Positions 6,678 through 7,500 of a DNA stretch of 7,500 bases are shown here, one piece after another. This stretch comes from Streptomyces sp. NBC_01439 (GTDB taxonomy: Bacteria; Actinomycetota; Actinomycetes; Streptomycetales; Streptomycetaceae). Below the pieces are notes generated by a model. It was given only the letters and a program-made list of their open reading frames with translations. It did no database searches and was not told the origin of the DNA. A program made the position numbers and the translations under genes. The stretch's first letter is position 1. Each line of letters starts with the position of its first letter. Where the stretch lies: the NCBI RefSeq assembly GCF_036227605.1, contig NZ_CP109487.1, positions 5,172,501 to 5,180,000 of the forward strand. Reading direction: 5' to 3'.

Positions 6678-7500
6678 GTGCTGCGCATTCGCCATGAGGT
6701 CAACGGTGGGCCGGAGGTGCTGTTCGCCGAGGAGGCCGACATGCCCTCGGCGGGGGTCGGAGAGCTGCTGATCCGGGTCGAGGCGGTCGGCGTGACCCTG
6801 CCGACCGTGCGCAAGGTGCGGGAGGGCAGCGAGCCCGTCCCGTTCGGCGGTGAGGTGGCGGGGACCGTCGTCGCCACCGGCCCCGGCGTCACCGGCTTTG
6901 TCGCCGGGGAACGCGTCACGGGACTGTGCTTCGCCGACGCCTACGCCGAGTACGCGGTGCTCAGCACCGCGATGACCTCCCGGATCCCGGCCGGCGCGGG
7001 CGCCGTGGAGGCGGTCGCGCTGGTCCGCAGCGGGCTGGTCGCCCGTGGCGCGTACGAGGCCGCGCGCGTGGAGTCCGGCGAGTCGGTCCTGGTGACGGCG
7101 GCGGCGAGCGCCGTGGGGACGCTCGCCCTGCAGTACGCGAAGGCGGGCGGGGCGGGACGCGTCGTCGCGGCGGTCAGCAGCGCGGACAAGGCCGACTTCG
7201 TCCGCGGCCTGGGCGCCGACGAGGTCGTCCTGTACGAGGATGCCGACTGGGGCGGCCCGTATGACGTGATCCTCGACGGCGTCGGCGGCGACCTGCTCGG
7301 CCCGGCGGTACGGTCCCTGGCGACGGGCGGCCGCCTGGTTGCCTTCAGCTCCGGCGGCGGCACGGTGCAGGCGTACGAACTCCTGCTCCGAGGCGCCTCG
7401 TTGATCGGCTTCCAGATACGGGCCGTCGCCACCGGCAAGCCCGAACTGTACGAGCGTTGGCTGCGCGAGCTCTGGCAGCTGTACGCCGCGGGTACCTTGC
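6678..7500 (+). CDS. Quinone oxidoreductase-like MDR protein, 5' part (274 codons, runs off the window)
   Basis: This is a medium-chain dehydrogenase/reductase of the NADPH:quinone oxidoreductase type, expected to reduce quinones or activated alkenes with NADPH in the cytosol. The N-terminal GroES-like domain shows GPEVL at 11-15, VGELLIRVEAVGVT at 27-40 and the family's FGGEVAGTVVATGPGV at 56-71. The Rossmann domain begins near 137 with LVTAAASAVGTLALQYAK, and the second strand is RVVAAVSS (161-168) followed by ADKADFVRGLGADEVV. Later motifs are YDVILDGVGGDLL (195-207) and GGRLVAFSSGGG (217-228). No catalytic- or structural-zinc cysteine cluster is present, placing it with the zinc-free members. 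The usual GGVG of the cofactor loop is here SAVG (144-147). The GTG start is fixed by a strong Shine-Dalgarno sequence. An estimated 40-50 residues are missing beyond 7500. It is divergent from the MarR gene and probably repressed by it. Confidence 0.9.
   Translation, partial: MLRIRHEVNGGPEVLFAEEADMPSAGVGELLIRVEAVGVTLPTVRKVREGSEPVPFGGEVAGTVVATGPGVTGFVAGERVTGLCFADAYAEYAVLSTAMTSRIPAGAGAVEAVALVRSGLVARGAYEAARVESGESVLVTAAASAVGTLALQYAKAGGAGRVVAAVSSADKADFVRGLGADEVVLYEDADWGGPYDVILDGVGGDLLGPAVRSLATGGRLVAFSSGGGTVQAYELLLRGASLIGFQIRAVATGKPELYERWLRELWQLYAAGTL

Noticed and set aside
6581..7438. Antisense frames (6581-6919 and 6941-7438) and a plus-strand frame (6926-7264) within the oxidoreductase region
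   Set aside because: They lie within the oxidoreductase coding sequence (the first also covering the intergenic operators) in other frames and have no domain or start-site support.

Overview
The window looks like chromosomal DNA of a high-GC actinomycete, most probably Streptomyces or a close Streptomycetaceae relative. The main evidence is a 23S-5S rRNA block with the typical streptomycete sequence: the actinobacterial insertion in domain III of 23S, a 5S rRNA that reads like the standard Streptomyces gene, and no tRNA in the spacers. Protein genes with strong G/C preference at third codon positions follow. Genus assignment rests on remembered rRNA sequence, not on a search.

Layout. Positions 1-90 are the end of the 16S-23S spacer, with a boxA-like motif and the 5' arm of an 18-bp processing stem. 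The 23S rRNA fills about 91-3213. The 3' arm of the stem follows at 3218-3235, then 5S rRNA at 3291-3409 and a strong intrinsic terminator at 3421-3462 that closes the rrn operon. A conserved actinobacterial protein of unknown function (194 aa, 3533-4117, +) comes next, followed by two dyad-symmetric sequences. From about 4200 to 5600 the DNA is a small graveyard of insertion sequences. It holds an IS630-family transposase that has lost all three catalytic residues and is frameshifted (4256-4863, +), an unrecognised 107-aa gene on the minus strand (4864-5187), about 200 bases with no recognisable gene, and a short frameshifted N-terminal piece of an IS5-family transposase (5386-5540, -).

The last 1.9 kb is a coherent regulatory unit. 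A MarR-family regulator (6153-6584, -) and an Imm5-like putative immunity protein (5599-6117, -) form a probable two-gene operon. Divergent from them is a zinc-free medium-chain dehydrogenase/reductase of the quinone oxidoreductase type (6678 to beyond 7500, +). The 93-bp gap between them holds two copies of a dyad-symmetric operator spaced exactly 30 bp apart, overlapping the predicted promoters of both transcripts. I infer that the MarR protein controls its own operon and the oxidoreductase in response to an unknown ligand or electrophile.

A pattern across the window is that three start codons (3533, 5187, 6584) each sit exactly 6 nt after a TAGNNT -10 hexamer with no convincing Shine-Dalgarno sequence. 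This is the geometry of leaderless mRNAs, which are common in actinobacteria. I found no CRISPR array, tRNA, phage module or biosynthetic cluster, and no clearly new multi-gene system. The points most worth following are the paired MarR operators and the toxin-less immunity-like gene.
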